Below, one piece after another: positions 6,182-13,416 of a stretch of 16,512 bases of DNA; the first letter of the stretch is position 1; every line of letters begins with the position of its first letter. The DNA is from JBFWQM01 sp050249455 (lineage in GTDB: Bacteria > Pseudomonadota > Alphaproteobacteria > MPNO01 > VGEU01). The DNA is taken from contig JBFWQM010000109.1 in NCBI GenBank assembly GCA_050249455.1, positions 1 through 16,512 of the forward strand. Reading direction: 5' to 3'. Made by a program: the position numbers and the translations under genes. Below the pieces are notes generated by a model, which was given only the letters and a program-made list of their open reading frames with translations, had not been told where the DNA came from and did not search any database.

Positions 6182-8884
6182 ATGCGCCGGTCCGATGGTG
6201 CTGCGGTCAAGCGAGACCCGACACGTCCGGCCTGGGTGAGCGTCTATCCGGCCGTCGTCGCAGTGTGCGCGGCGGTCGGCGCGCTGGCCCATGCCTTCGG
6301 CGCCGGCTCTTGGGCGGCGTATGGCAGCGCGGCGGCCATCGTCGCGGTGAGCGGCGTTTTTGTCATCGGCCCGCGCCGCGCCAGCTTGCTGGCGAGCGCA
6401 GCGCAGGCCGCGGAGCTGGCCGCGCTGCGCGAGACGTCCGACCGCTACCAGCGGCTGTTCGACATTTCCCCGCACGCCATCCTCGTGGTCCGCAAGGGCC
6501 GCATCGCGATGATCAACGCCGCCGGCGTGGCGATGTTCGGCGGGCGCAGTGCCGAGGAGCTGGTCGGTCGCCACACCCTCGACTTCATCCACCCGGACTA
6601 CCTCGACATCGCCTACGCGCAGATGCAGCAGGTGATCGAGGAACAGCGCGCCTGCGGCCCGAAGACATTCCGACGCCTGCGGGTCGACGGCTCCCCCTAT
6701 TGGGTGGAAGCGGTCATCGCGCCGATCACGTGGGACGGCGGCCGCGGCGCGCTGATCGTCCTGCGCGATATCTCGGTCACCAAGGCGGCGCTCGACGCCC
6801 TGAAGGAAAGCGAGGAGCGCTTCCGCTGCCTGACCGCCAACCTGCCAGGCGTGGTGTACCAGTATGCGCTCCATCCCGACGGCCGGACTTCGATCCCGTT
6901 CATCAACGACGGCGTGCGCGACCTGTGCGGCGTCGACGCCGAAACCATCCAGGGCGACCCGGAAGCATTCGCCGGCGCGATCCACCCCGACGACGCGCCG
7001 CGCCTCGCCAGCGCGTTCGAGGCGTCGGCCGAGACCCTGACGCCGGTGAGCATCGACCTGCGCGTACGCCGCAGCGGCGGCGGCGAGAGATGGGTCCGCT
7101 CGATCTCGCAACCGCGCATGCTCGGCGACGGCACCATCCTGTGGGACGCGCTGATGCTCGACATCTCCGACCGGGTGGCGACCGAGCAGGCGCTGGCCGC
7201 GGGTCAGGCCGCGCTGCGGCAAAACCTGCAAGAGCTGGAGCGCACCAAGTCGCTCCTGGAGACGCAAGGGTGCGAGCTGACGGTACGCGCCGAGGAGTTG
7301 CACGCGGCGCGCAATGCAGCGGAAGCCGCGAACCGCGCGAAGTCCGCCTTCCTTGCCACCATGAGCCACGAGATCCGCACCCCGATGAATGGAATCGTCG
7401 GGATGACGGGGCTCCTGCTCGGCACCGGCCTGGACGCGGAGCAGACCCGCTATGCCGAGACCGTGCGCGAATCCGCCACCGCGCTGATCGACATCATCAA
7501 CGACATCCTCGACTACTCGAAGCTCGAAGCCGGCAAGCTGGAACTCGAGGATGCGCCGTTCGAGCTCGACCCGCTGATCGGCGGGGTGCTGCAGCTCATG
7601 CAGCCGCGCATCGCGGCGAAGGGCCTGACCTCGGCGAGCCGGATCGGCGCCGGCGTGCCGCTGCGCCTGCGCGGCGATGCCGGCCGGCTGCGTCAGATCC
7701 TGCTGAACCTGGTCGGCAACGCCGTCAAGTTCACCGATACCGGCAGCATCGCGGTCGAGGCCGAGGCCGTCGAGTGCGGCGTCAACGAGGTGCGCCTGCG
7801 CCTTGACGTGTCCGACACCGGCGTCGGCATCGGGCCGGATGAACGCAGCCATCTGTTCGCCCGCTTCAACCAGGGCGATGCATCCATCGCGCGTCGGTTC
7901 GGCGGCACCGGGCTGGGCCTCGCGATCAGCCGCGAGCTGGTGACGCGCATGGGCGGCGAGATCGACGTGGAGAGCCGCCCCGGCAGCGGCAGCCGGTTCT
8001 GGTTCACCGTGCGGCTGGCGCACGACGGCACCGCGCCGCAGCGCCGTCGATGGGACGGCCGCCGCGTGCTGGTCGTCCACGAGGCCGACTTGTGCCGCCG
8101 GGTCCTTGCGCGCCAGCTCGCCGACTGGGGCATGAGGGTCGATGCGGTTGCCGGCGTGCCGGCGGCGCTCCGCCTGCTGCGCCGGCCGGGCGCCGGCGCC
8201 GGCCCGTACGAAGCCATGCTGATCGAGCAGGGCCTCTCGGGCCATGAATCCGCGCTTCTGTGCCGCAGCGCGCGCGAAACGCCGGGGGGCGCCGCGGCGA
8301 GAGTCATCTGGCTGCAGCGCGACGCCGCGTCCCCCGATCCGTCGCTGCCGATCGCCGCTGCCGTCCCGGCGCCGGTGCTGCCGGAGACGCTCTGTCCCGC
8401 GCTCGAGGCCGCGCTGGGCGACGGAGCCGGGGTCGCGCCGCCGCCGCGCCCGGTCGCCGCGTCGCCGCCCGCACCGGCGAACGCGTTGAACGTGCTGCTC
8501 GCCGAAGACAACCACGTGAACCAGATGCTCGCGGTGGCGATCCTGACGAAGGTCGGCCACAAGGTCGACGCCGTGGCGAACGGGGCCGAGGCGGTGGCGG
8601 CAGTCGTCGCGCGCCGCTACGACGTCGTGCTGATGGACGTGCACATGCCCGAAATGGACGGGCTTGAGGCGACCCGGCGCATCCGCGCCCTCGGCGGCGC
8701 GGCGGGCCGCGTCCCCATCATCGCGCTGACCGCCAACGCGATGCCCGGCGACCGCGAGACCTGTCACGCGGCCGGGATGGACGATTACATCGCCAAGCCG
8801 CTCGACATCGCGCGATTGATCGAGACGATCGAGCGCTGGGCGAACCGCGTCGCCGACGCCCCGGCACGCGCTAAGGCGAGCTGA
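6182..8884 (+). CDS. Membrane hybrid histidine kinase with two PAS domains and two receiver domains
   Basis: 900 residues from ATG 6182, preceded by GGAGAG. An ATG at 6152 would add 10 residues but has no ribosome site. Order: two membrane helices (about 17-40 and 44-64), PAS 1 (about 87-200), PAS 2 (about 212-335), coiled coil, HisKA with FLATMSHEIRTPMNG (phospho-acceptor His396), HATPase with NLVGNAVKFTD, DTGVGIG and GGTGLGLAIS, a degenerate receiver (about 627-745) and a canonical receiver (about 769-885: AEDN, Asp819 in LMDVHMPEMDG, Lys872 in AKPLD). There is no Hpt domain, so phosphate must pass to a separate Hpt protein or stay within the chain. With little periplasmic sequence between the helices, sensing is probably through the cytoplasmic PAS domains. 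In the first receiver the acceptor position is Glu682 (LIEQGLSG) and the acidic pair is HE, so it is probably not phosphorylated. No response regulator gene is adjacent, and its regulon is unknown. Confidence 0.93.
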   Translation: MRRSDGAAVKRDPTRPAWVSVYPAVVAVCAAVGALAHAFGAGSWAAYGSAAAIVAVSGVFVIGPRRASLLASAAQAAELAALRETSDRYQRLFDISPHAILVVRKGRIAMINAAGVAMFGGRSAEELVGRHTLDFIHPDYLDIAYAQMQQVIEEQRACGPKTFRRLRVDGSPYWVEAVIAPITWDGGRGALIVLRDISVTKAALDALKESEERFRCLTANLPGVVYQYALHPDGRTSIPFINDGVRDLCGVDAETIQGDPEAFAGAIHPDDAPRLASAFEASAETLTPVSIDLRVRRSGGGERWVRSISQPRMLGDGTILWDALMLDISDRVATEQALAAGQAALRQNLQELERTKSLLETQGCELTVRAEELHAARNAAEAANRAKSAFLATMSHEIRTPMNGIVGMTGLLLGTGLDAEQTRYAETVRESATALIDIINDILDYSKLEAGKLELEDAPFELDPLIGGVLQLMQPRIAAKGLTSASRIGAGVPLRLRGDAGRLRQILLNLVGNAVKFTDTGSIAVEAEAVECGVNEVRLRLDVSDTGVGIGPDERSHLFARFNQGDASIARRFGGTGLGLAISRELVTRMGGEIDVESRPGSGSRFWFTVRLAHDGTAPQRRRWDGRRVLVVHEADLCRRVLARQLADWGMRVDAVAGVPAALRLLRRPGAGAGPYEAMLIEQGLSGHESALLCRSARETPGGAAARVIWLQRDAASPDPSLPIAAAVPAPVLPETLCPALEAALGDGAGVAPPPRPVAASPPAPANALNVLLAEDNHVNQMLAVAILTKVGHKVDAVANGAEAVAAVVARRYDVVLMDVHMPEMDGLEATRRIRALGGAAGRVPIIALTANAMPGDRETCHAAGMDDYIAKPLDIARLIETIERWANRVADAPARAKAS

Positions 8885-8893
8885 ACTTTTCCG

Positions 8894-9556
8894 TCAGTTC
8901 GTCCGCCGCGGCACGATCGCCAGGTAGGCGGCGCACAGCCGCACCATCTCGTGCTGACGCTCGCCGTCGTCCATGTGGCCGGTGACCTCGGGCGAGTCGT
9001 GATGCAGGGCGTCGTTGGCCCACAGGCCGTGCAGCACCTCGAGGACGAAATCGACCGCCCGGTCGGGTTCGGGGTGGCCGATCTCGTCGCGGCGCGACAG
9101 CAGGACGCCGCGCAGCTTGTCGCGCGCCTGGGCCCAGGCGGCGGTGTAGCGGTCGCGGAAGGCGCGATCGACCGCGCATCGCAGGATGAACACGCGGGTG
9201 ATCTGCCGGCGTCCGCGGATGAATGCGAGCTGCGCCGCGATCACCTCGGCGAGGATGGCGTCGAGCGAGCTGTCGCGCCACTGGTCGAGCTCGGCGAGCC
9301 GGTCGATCTCGGTGATGACGAGGTGGCACTGCCGGGCATGGAGGTGCAGGAACAGCCCCTCCTTGTCCTTGAACCGGGAATAGAAAGCGCCGACCGAGGA
9401 CTGCGCGCGGCGGACGATCTCCGCCACGGACGCGCCGTCGTAGCCGTGCTCGCCGAACAGCTCCTCCGCCGCCTCGATGATCCGCTCCATGGTACGCCGA
9501 CTGCGCCCCTGCTGCGGCGCCCGCCCGAAATCGTCGGCGATCTCAACCGAATCCAT
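8894..9556 (-). CDS. TetR/AcrR family transcriptional regulator
   Basis: A 220-residue repressor-type protein. The N-terminal DNA-binding domain spans about 20-68: RTMERIIEAAEELFGEHGYD, then ASVAEIVRRAQSSVGAFYSRF and KDKEGLF, the classic TetR helix-turn-helix with its G-x-x-Y-x-x-F recognition helix. The rest is a helical ligand-binding and dimerisation domain with no recognisable ligand motif. Start ATG 9556 has GGAGGG directly upstream with about 5 nt spacing. It is the last gene of the minus-strand operon, 37 bp after the solute-binding protein gene. It probably controls that operon, possibly through the palindrome at 12722-12739. Its stop is 9 bp from the stop of the convergent kinase gene. 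Confidence 0.92.
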   Translation of the reverse strand: MDSVEIADDFGRAPQQGRSRRTMERIIEAAEELFGEHGYDGASVAEIVRRAQSSVGAFYSRFKDKEGLFLHLHARQCHLVITEIDRLAELDQWRDSSLDAILAEVIAAQLAFIRGRRQITRVFILRCAVDRAFRDRYTAAWAQARDKLRGVLLSRRDEIGHPEPDRAVDFVLEVLHGLWANDALHHDSPEVTGHMDDGERQHEMVRLCAAYLAIVPRRTN

Positions 9557-9593
9557 ATACCCTCCACTCCCCCGTAATTCGCCCGGCAACCCC

Positions 9594-10592
9594 CTACCGG
9601 GCGTAGAATTTCTCTTTGAGTGAATCGACCTTTTCCGGTGCCCGCTCCGCCAGGCGTTCCCACACAATGTCGTTGGCGCGCGCCAGGAAATCGCGCCGCG
9701 CCGCCCCGTCGAGGACGATGCTCTCGACGCCGGCGGCCGCCTGCGCCCGTGCCTCCCGGTCCGCCGTGGCGGCGATGAAATCGCGGGAATAGCCCTCCGC
9801 GTCGATCGCGAACTGTGCCAGCGTCCCGCGCAGCCGCACCGGCAGTCGCTGCCAGGTGTCCAGGTTCACCAGCAGCAGGTTGTTGCCGCGATAGAAGCTG
9901 GGCTCGAGCCGGTACTTGACGTGGCCGAGCACGCCCAGGCCGCTCACCGCGATGGTGGGAAAGCCGAAGCCCTGGAGCACGCCCTTCTCGAGCTTGGCGG
10001 CGATCTGGCTGGCGGAGGTCGCCGTCAGGTCGGCCCCGAGCGCGGAGAAGAAGTCGCGCAAGGTGGCGTTGGCCCGGATCGTCAGGCCGCCGAGATGGAG
10101 ACGGCCCTCGGCGATGCTCGGCCGCCGGGTCAGGTAGATGCTGTAGGTGATGTTGGACTCGAACCAGGCAAGGATGTGGGCGTTCAGCCGCTCGTGCCAG
10201 ATCTCGTTGAGCAGATCGAGGCCGCCGTTGGCGCGCACCTCCTCCACCGAGCGGTTGCAGGCGACCAGCGCGTCGGCCTCGGGCACCGCGCCGAGGTAGT
10301 AGCGCGCCGGTGAGTGCAGCACGTCCACGCCGCCGCGACCGAGCACCGCCGCAGCCTTGTTCGGCGGCGCGTCGATGTCGTCCACCGGGACGAGACGCAG
10401 CTGGCCCGCGGTCGCCCCGTTCACCTTCTCCACCCAGCGCTTGAAGGCCCGGTCATAGGTGTTGGCCATGGCCGCGGTCGGCGGCGGCGCGATGAAGGCC
10501 TTGAGCTCCAGCGGCTCCGCCGTGACGGCGGCAGGCGCCGCGACGGCGAAGGCGACGGCCGCCGCGAGGCGCGCGAGACGGCAGCGCGTCAC
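9594..10592 (-). CDS. TRAP-type transporter periplasmic solute-binding protein (DctP family)
   Basis: A 332-residue exported protein with a signal peptide (1-25, cut near AAVTAEP). It has the DctP layout: a first domain strand LELKAFIAPPP, the segment GGLTIRANATLRDFFSALGAD with the conserved ligand-contact arginine Arg173, and the following KLEKGVLQG helix. TRAP proteins bind carboxylates or related solutes in the periplasm and pass them to a DctQM membrane pair. No DctQ or DctM is in the window, so this is an orphan binding protein here. The only plausible start is GTG at 10592, because an in-frame TGA lies just upstream (10599-10601). No good ribosome site precedes it, so coupling to upstream translation is likely. 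Its operon partners suggest it captures the substrate of the flavin monooxygenase; that is inference. Confidence 0.85.
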   Translation of the reverse strand: MTRCRLARLAAAVAFAVAAPAAVTAEPLELKAFIAPPPTAAMANTYDRAFKRWVEKVNGATAGQLRLVPVDDIDAPPNKAAAVLGRGGVDVLHSPARYYLGAVPEADALVACNRSVEEVRANGGLDLLNEIWHERLNAHILAWFESNITYSIYLTRRPSIAEGRLHLGGLTIRANATLRDFFSALGADLTATSASQIAAKLEKGVLQGFGFPTIAVSGLGVLGHVKYRLEPSFYRGNNLLLVNLDTWQRLPVRLRGTLAQFAIDAEGYSRDFIAATADREARAQAAAGVESIVLDGAARRDFLARANDIVWERLAERAPEKVDSLKEKFYAR

Positions 10593-10598
10593 CGGAGG

Positions 10599-10646
10599 TC
10601 ACTCATGACGGGACGGCCTGACCGGCCGTTCTTTGCTGTTGGGCAT
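10599..10646 (-). CDS. Possible 15-residue leader peptide ahead of the solute-binding protein gene
   Basis: ATG 10646 has GGGAG with 7-nt spacing and opens MPNSKERPVRPSRHE before TGA. It is in the same frame as the downstream GTG start, which follows two codons after the stop. A second mini-frame, ATG at 10606, encodes MSDLR and its stop overlaps the GTG (GGTGA). Either could deliver ribosomes to the poorly marked GTG. It may be chance; no homology is recognised. Confidence 0.25.
   Translation of the reverse strand: MPNSKERPVRPSRHE
10613..10629. repeat. 17-bp inverted repeat in the leader of the solute-binding protein gene
   Basis: ACGGCC-TGACC-GGCCGT has perfect 6-bp arms and a 5-nt loop. 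It lies inside the possible leader peptide frame, about 20 nt before the GTG start. As RNA it could form a small hairpin that affects translation or mRNA stability between the monooxygenase and binding-protein cistrons. No T run follows, so it is not a normal terminator. Confidence 0.35.
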
Positions 10647-10704
10647 CGCGCGGCTCCCGGCGCTTTTCCTGTTCTTCGTCGTTATTGGCGTTCCCGGCCG
10701 GCGG

Positions 10705-11883
10705 TCATTCCGCCGCCGCCGTCGCCCGCGCCGGGCTGGCGCCGACCGGACGGAGGTGCGGCATGACCTCGGAAGCGAACATGTTCATATTCTTCCGGGT
10801 CAGCTCCGCCGGCAAGGTGGCGAATTGCAGCATGGTGATCAAGTTGCCGAAGCCGAGGCGCTCCTGGTAGGCGGTGATCTTCTCGATCACAGTCGCCGGG
10901 CTGCCGCACACGAACATGCCGCGGCTCTGCAGGGTGTCGAAGTCGGGCGAGGCGAGCGAATACTTGAACTTGGACTCGATCATGCCCTTCATCGAGGCCA
11001 TCGAGGTGTAGCCGGGCGGCAGCCTGTACTCGATCGGCGACTTGATGAACTTGGCGTAGAAGTTCTCGGCGTGCTCCTTGGCCTCGCGCTGGGCGATGGC
11101 GTCGGTCTCCGCCACGTAGATGGGCAGCGCCCAGCCGAGCTGGTCGGGGGTCGACTGGTAGCCGTAGCGCGCCGCGGTGTCCCGGTACTGGGTCATGTAC
11201 TTCGAGACCGAGTCGATCGGGCTGAAGGTCTGCAGATAGGTGTAGCGGTGGTCGGGGTGCGAGGCCCAGTCAATGGTCTCGGTCGAGCCCTGCGACGGCA
11301 CCCAGATCGGCGGGTGCGGCGTCTGGTACGGCCGCGGCCACAGGTTGACGTACTGGAAATAGAAGTGCTTGCCGGCGAACTCGAACGGACCGGTCTTGGT
11401 CCACGCCGCGACGATCAGGTCGTGCGCCTCGTGGAAGCGCTCGTGCGAGAAGCCGGGGTTCGCCATGCTGGCGTGGTACTCGCAGCCGATGCCGCGCACG
11501 AACCCGGTGATCAGCCGCCCGCCCGACAGGTTGTCGAGCATCGCGAACTCCTCCGCGATGTAGATCGGGTTCTCGATCAGCGGCAAGGCGCGGCCGAGCA
11601 CGCAGATCTTGGCGTTCTTGGTCTGGCGGGCCAGCGCCCCGGCCAGCACGTTGGGCGCCGGCATCATGCCGTAGGCGGTCTGGTGATGCTCGTTGACGCA
11701 CACGCCGTCGAAGCCGAGCACGTCGGCATGGACCAGCTCGTCCATGTATCGGTTGTAGAGCCTGTAGCCTTCCTTGGGGTCGTAATAGCTGTTGGGCAGC
11801 GTGACCCAGGCCGACTCGTGATGGTCCGTCCAGCTCAGGTCGAGCGCGCCGTAGGGCATCAGATGGAAGAAGAAGAACTTCAT
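10705..11883 (-). CDS. LLM class (luciferase-like) flavin-dependent oxidoreductase
   Basis: A 392-residue cytoplasmic enzyme of the bacterial-luciferase superfamily, which oxidises substrates with O2 and reduced FMN or F420. It begins MKFFFFHLMPY and carries the superfamily blocks GFDGVCVNEHHQTAYGMMPAPNVLAG (58-82), NPIYIAEEFAMLDNLSGGRL (105-124), GFVRGIGCEYHA and PHPPIWVPSQGS. F420 versus FMN cannot be told from sequence; in a proteobacterium FMN supplied by a flavin reductase is more likely. Start ATG 11883 overlaps the upstream hydrolase stop (ATGA, 11880-11883), indicating translational coupling. The first frame-open codons lie further upstream but overlap the hydrolase. The short C-terminal ASPARATAAAE tail is probably disordered. 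Substrate unknown; the paired hydrolase suggests an ester or carbonyl intermediate. Confidence 0.9.
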   Translation of the reverse strand: MKFFFFHLMPYGALDLSWTDHHESAWVTLPNSYYDPKEGYRLYNRYMDELVHADVLGFDGVCVNEHHQTAYGMMPAPNVLAGALARQTKNAKICVLGRALPLIENPIYIAEEFAMLDNLSGGRLITGFVRGIGCEYHASMANPGFSHERFHEAHDLIVAAWTKTGPFEFAGKHFYFQYVNLWPRPYQTPHPPIWVPSQGSTETIDWASHPDHRYTYLQTFSPIDSVSKYMTQYRDTAARYGYQSTPDQLGWALPIYVAETDAIAQREAKEHAENFYAKFIKSPIEYRLPPGYTSMASMKGMIESKFKYSLASPDFDTLQSRGMFVCGSPATVIEKITAYQERLGFGNLITMLQFATLPAELTRKNMNMFASEVMPHLRPVGASPARATAAAE

Positions 11884-12665
11884 CGCGCGGCTCCGTTGAT
11901 GTGGGCGGTGACGTCGGCGACGAAGTCGTCGAGCCGCTCGACGTGCGGAAGGTGGCCGCAGCGGTCGTAGATCCGCAGCGACGACCCGGCGATCAGGCCG
12001 TGCCACGCCTCGCCATAGGCCGCCGGCAGGATCATGTCGCTGTCGCCCCACAGGATCAGGGTCGGCATCCGGATGCGGTGCAGCCACTTGCGCAGGTCCG
12101 GGCTGAAGAAGCGCGGATTCCACGCCAGCTTAGCGGTCGCGAACCGGTTCTTCAGGGCGACGTCGAGCTGCTCGGACGTCTGCGGCATGCCCAGCAGCGC
12201 CTCGGCGCGCGCCTTGTCGAAGAACAGGTTGCGCACGACCTGCTCCGGCGTCCACAGGAAGACGTCGCCCTTCGGGACGCCCTGCACATGGATGCCGGCG
12301 GCGGAGACCAGGGTGAGCGTCTTCAGCCGCTCTGACGACCGCACGGCGACCTCGGCGGCGAGCCAGCCGCCCAGCGAGTGACCGACGAGATGGACGCCGC
12401 GCAGGTCCATCGCCTCGAGGAAGTCGAGGTAGAACATCGCGAGGTCGGACATGCTGTCCAGCCAGTCGGGCGTGTCGGACGCGTCGAAGCCGGGGTGGCT
12501 GGGGGCGATCACGTCGAACCGGTCGGACAGCCGGGACATGAACGGCATCCAGGCCGCGTTGCCGGCCCCGCCGTGGAGGAACAGGAGCGGCGGCCCCTCG
12601 CCGCCCCGGTAGAGATTCACCTTGCAGCCGGAAACCGTGATCGACTGCTGGCTGGAACTCGCCAT
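11880..12665 (-). CDS. Alpha/beta fold hydrolase paired with the flavin monooxygenase
   Basis: A 261-residue alpha/beta hydrolase. The oxyanion motif is FLHGGAGNAAW (29-39), the nucleophile is Ser97 in GHSLGG, the acid Asp210 in WGDSDMILP, and the histidine His238 in CGHLPHVE. The cap between about 125 and 190 is helical and has no family signature I recognise. Start ATG 12665 has AAAGGAGA about 9 nt upstream. It is the first gene of the minus-strand operon, and its stop overlaps the monooxygenase start. Hydrolase plus LLM enzyme would suit a Baeyer-Villiger-like oxidation followed by ester cleavage, or release of an acyl group; this is inference. It is only distantly like the hydrolase at 355-1191, so a local duplication is unlikely. 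Confidence 0.88.
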   Translation of the reverse strand: MASSSQQSITVSGCKVNLYRGGEGPPLLFLHGGAGNAAWMPFMSRLSDRFDVIAPSHPGFDASDTPDWLDSMSDLAMFYLDFLEAMDLRGVHLVGHSLGGWLAAEVAVRSSERLKTLTLVSAAGIHVQGVPKGDVFLWTPEQVVRNLFFDKARAEALLGMPQTSEQLDVALKNRFATAKLAWNPRFFSPDLRKWLHRIRMPTLILWGDSDMILPAAYGEAWHGLIAGSSLRIYDRCGHLPHVERLDDFVADVTAHINGAAR

Positions 12666-12720
12666 TCCGGCCGTCTCCTTTCGTCCAAACGCCTAATCCA
12701 AAACATCAATTCCAATCGCG

Positions 12721-12750
12721 ATCATGGCGGCGGCCATGACGGCGGGTCAA
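12721..12750 (-). promoter_or_regulatory. Putative sigma-70-type promoter for the hydrolase/LLM/DctP/TetR operon
   Basis: Read on the minus strand, TTGACC (12745-12750) is followed after 18 bp by CATGAT (12721-12726). The -35 matches 5 of 6 consensus bases and the -10 matches 4 of 6. It lies about 55-85 bp upstream of the hydrolase ATG, leaving a normal leader with a good ribosome site. The weak -10 would suit a regulated promoter. Confidence 0.35.
12722..12739. promoter_or_regulatory. 18-bp perfect palindrome overlapping the operon promoter; candidate TetR operator
   Basis: TCATGGC-GGCG-GCCATGA has 7-bp perfect arms with a 4-bp centre. It covers the spacer and part of the putative -10, where a bound repressor would block RNA polymerase. 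A related half-site, GGTCATGAT, recurs at about 12772-12780. The operon ends in a TetR gene, and TetR proteins bind palindromes of this size. The pairing of this site with that protein is inferred. Confidence 0.5.
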
Positions 12751-12849
12751 ATGGAAACACCCGCGGCGACCGGTCATGATAGCGCACGCCGCCAGCGGTG
12801 GCAGCCTTGCAACCGCCATACGCAGTATTACGGATAAGGAGGAGGAGAA

Positions 12850-12869
12850 CGCCGCCGCGCACGGCGGCG
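12850..12869 (-). terminator. GC-rich hairpin just past the VOC gene stop, possible terminator
   Basis: CGCCGCCG and CGGCGGCG form an 8-bp perfect stem with a 4-nt loop, 6 bp beyond the VOC stop. On the minus strand it is followed by TTCTCCTCCTCCTT, which is pyrimidine-rich but not a true T run. A terminator or mRNA-stabilising hairpin is plausible. The remaining sequence 12751-12849 shows no gene. Confidence 0.45.
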
Positions 12870-12875
12870 CAGGGA

Positions 12876-13340
12876 TCACGGCCACCAGCCGTCGATCTTC
12901 AGGCCGCTCGCCCGCTCCGCCTCCTCACGCGACACCGCGCGCACCGTCTGCGCGAACGTCCAGACATGGCCTTCCGGATCGCGCGCGGAATAGGTGCGGT
13001 CGCCGTAGAACTGGTCCTCGGGCGGGCGCAGGATCTCGGCGCCGGCGGCGCGCGCCCGCGCGCAGTGCGCGTCGAGGCCCTCCTTCAGCATGGCGTGGAT
13101 CGACTGGGTGTTGCGTCCGCCGATGGTGCGCGGGCTGCCGACATGGTCGGCCCATTCGGGCCCGACCATGATGTAGCCGGCGTCGAACCGCATCTCGGAA
13201 TGGACCAGGTTGCCGTCCGCGTCGGTGATGACCATGACGCGCTCGAAACCGAAAGCCTTCTCCAGCCAGCCGAGTGCCGCGGCAGGGTCCTTGTAGTAGA
13301 CGGCCGAGCCCAGGGTGGCGCGCCGGAACGGGTCGGTCAT
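12876..13340 (-). CDS. VOC family (glyoxalase/dioxygenase fold, PhnB-like) protein
   Basis: A 154-residue vicinal-oxygen-chelate protein. It shows YYKDPAAALGWLEKAFGFE (15-33), the paired strand LVHSEMRFDAGYIMVGP (45-61) and the closing DPEGHVWTFAQ (121-131), the pattern of glyoxalase/bleomycin-resistance proteins close to PhnB/YkcA. His47, Glu49 and His125 are possible metal or ligand residues. VOC proteins range from lyases and dioxygenases to antibiotic-binding proteins, and the substrate cannot be set. It has one cysteine (Cys93), so it is not the VOC-type C-As lyase ArsI. Start ATG 13340 has GGAGA 7 nt upstream. It lies 76 bp downstream of pstS on the same strand, with a hairpin between, so co-transcription is uncertain. 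Confidence 0.85.
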   Translation of the reverse strand: MTDPFRRATLGSAVYYKDPAAALGWLEKAFGFERVMVITDADGNLVHSEMRFDAGYIMVGPEWADHVGSPRTIGGRNTQSIHAMLKEGLDAHCARARAAGAEILRPPEDQFYGDRTYSARDPEGHVWTFAQTVRAVSREEAERASGLKIDGWWP

Positions 13341-13360
13341 GGCGGAGTCTCCTGATCGCC

Positions 13361-13380
13361 GGCGGCCACGGCGGGCCGCC
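13361..13380. repeat. GC hairpin between pstS and the VOC gene
   Basis: GGCGGCC and GGCCGCC form a 7-bp perfect stem around a 6-nt loop, 37 bp after the pstS stop and about 20 bp before the VOC ATG. It lacks a T run. It could weakly terminate or process the pstS transcript, reducing read-through into the VOC gene. Palindromes of this kind are common by chance in such GC-rich DNA. Confidence 0.35.
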
Positions 13381-13416
13381 AGGTCAGGATATAGGGCGCA
13401 CGGGCGACGGGTCGCG

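Noticed and set aside
1238..8767. Very long open frames on the minus strand opposite the FAH, UbiD, MscS and kinase genes
   Set aside because: Their translations are rich in R, H, Q, D and G, lack domain patterns, and lie exactly opposite genes with clear families. They are by-products of GC-rich third positions.
355..12665. The two alpha/beta hydrolases (355-1191 and 11880-12665) as a duplicated pair
   Set aside because: They share only the fold motifs. Nucleophile elbows (GNSFGG versus GHSLGG), caps and lengths differ.
12780..12850. A small plus-strand gene after the AAGGAGGAGGAG motif near 12837
   Set aside because: The motif looks like a ribosome site, but no ATG, GTG or TTG at good spacing opens a protein-like frame, and the region ahead is the VOC gene on the other strand.
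12876..13340. VOC protein as the C-As lyase ArsI, suggested by the nearby arsenic genes
   Set aside because: ArsI uses cysteines for the arsenic site. This protein has only one cysteine and closer likeness to PhnB-type glyoxalase proteins.
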